This document shows, piece after piece, positions 15,009 through 15,068 of a stretch of DNA of 15,068 nt (positions within the stretch are counted from its first letter, which is position 1; each line of letters starts with the position of its first letter). The DNA is from Candidatus Woesearchaeota archaeon (lineage in GTDB: Archaea; Nanobdellota; Nanobdellia; SCGC-AAA011-G17; JACPNG01), in contig JAGVXQ010000007.1 of NCBI GenBank assembly GCA_018303705.1, positions 1,021-16,088 of the forward strand, given 5' to 3'. Below the pieces are notes generated by a model. It saw only the letters and a list, made by a program, of their open reading frames with translations. It was not told the DNA's origin and searched no databases. Made by a program: the position numbers and the translations under genes.

Positions 15009-15021
15009 CTAGGTAACTGAA
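15009..15021 (+). other. 13-nt tRNA intron near position 37/38
   Basis: Between stem halves GC (15001-15002) and GCTTG (15023-15027) lie 20 nt where a loop of 7 is required, so 13 nt must be removed. Cuts at 15009-15021 put the intron at the canonical 37/38 site with the 3' bulge AAA (15020-15022). Three neighbouring placements (15006-15018 to 15008-15020) yield the same mature loop CTGGAAA. The central helix of the bulge-helix-bulge is poor (C15003-G15019 and G15005-C15017 pair, the others do not), so the exact ends are uncertain. Confidence 0.6.
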
Positions 15022-15068
15022 AGCTTGTTTCCGCAAGGATATCTCGGTTCAAATCCGAGCCGCGGCGA

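Larger units (their letters stand above)
14951..15067 (+). tRNA. tRNA-Ser(GGA) with two introns
   Basis: Acceptor stem GCCGCGG (14951-14957) pairs perfectly with CCGCGGC (15060-15066), with discriminator G at 15067, as expected for tRNA-Ser. D arm GCT...AGC (14960-14976) with the G18G19 pair in CCTGGTAG. T arm CTCGG-TTCAAAT-CCGAG (15043-15059). Long variable arm (15028-15042) with TCC-GCAA-GGA, so type II. The anticodon stem is CAA (14978-14980) plus GC (15001-15002) against GCTTG (15023-15027), five Watson-Crick pairs after removal of 14981-15000. Removing a further 13 nt leaves the loop CTGGAAA, anticodon GGA. Mature length 84 nt. CCA is not encoded (A follows the discriminator). Serine identity rests on the anticodon, the variable arm and G73 together. 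Confidence 0.85.

Noticed and set aside
15017..15023. Reading the tRNA as tRNA-Phe from the CTGAAAG segment
   Set aside because: The variable region is of type II length, incompatible with Phe, and no 5' stem half matches at that loop position.
14978..15024. Reading the terminal tRNA as tRNA-Leu(TAA) using CTTTT (14983-14987) paired with GAAAG (15019-15023)
   Set aside because: The stem pairs, but it leaves extra unpaired bases between the D arm and anticodon stem and an abnormal variable region, and the discriminator is G, not the A usual for leucine. The two-intron serine fold satisfies every arm.
1..15068. CRISPR arrays, insertion sequences, prophage or defence systems
   Set aside because: No spaced direct repeats, transposase, integrase or nuclease motifs were found in any frame; the window is dominated by housekeeping genes.

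Overview
The window is AT-rich archaeal chromosome, most likely from a small-genome DPANN-type archaeon. The evidence is archaeal: a SecE/Sec61-gamma, Spt5 and uL11 run, a group II chaperonin (thermosome), eS6, an a/eIF5B-type IF2, euryarchaeal FtsZ and a long archaeal FKBP. Most genes are preceded by a TTTATAAA-type TATA box centred 26-27 nt before the ATG, which is the geometry of leaderless archaeal transcription. The exact lineage cannot be fixed from the sequence; the class II LysRS, the lysine/alanine-rich ribosomal-protein tail, the small unknown membrane protein and a tRNA with two small introns all fit DPANN.

Layout, left to right. Positions 1-427 hold the 3' end of an unknown gene that looks frameshifted by a 5-bp tandem duplication. 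Then on the + strand come an FKBP/SlyD-like prolyl isomerase and ftsZ. A small membrane-anchored protein on the - strand (ending 2288) diverges from the secE-spt5-uL11 operon (2874-4249), which ends with an unknown 102-aa gene rather than the usual uL1-uL10-P1. Facing it on the - strand are uS2 and the thermosome, each with its own promoter. Across a divergent promoter region of about 140 bp lies class II lysS (+), followed by a tightly overlapping three-gene cluster: an IMPase-family phosphatase, a HAD sugar-phosphatase and a uridine-kinase/PRK-like P-loop kinase (8693-10972). Converging on it is a - strand translation operon: infB (aIF5B), then eS6, then an unknown 96-aa gene. Diverging from infB is an MFS transporter gene that is split by a frameshift.

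The window ends with a complete type II tRNA gene, tRNA-Ser(GGA), 14951-15067. It can only be folded if two segments are removed: a 20-nt intron at position 29/30 with a clear bulge-helix fold, and a 13-nt intron near 37/38. Its TATA-like box is centred 27 nt before G1, the same spacing as for the leaderless mRNAs, so the tRNA may be transcribed without a 5' leader. This is the most unusual object in the window.

Functionally the window is mostly housekeeping: cell division (FtsZ), protein export (SecE), transcription elongation (Spt5), translation (uL11, uS2, eS6, IF2, LysRS, tRNA-Ser) and folding (FKBP, thermosome). The accessory parts are the phosphatase/kinase cluster, the broken transporter and several small unknown genes.
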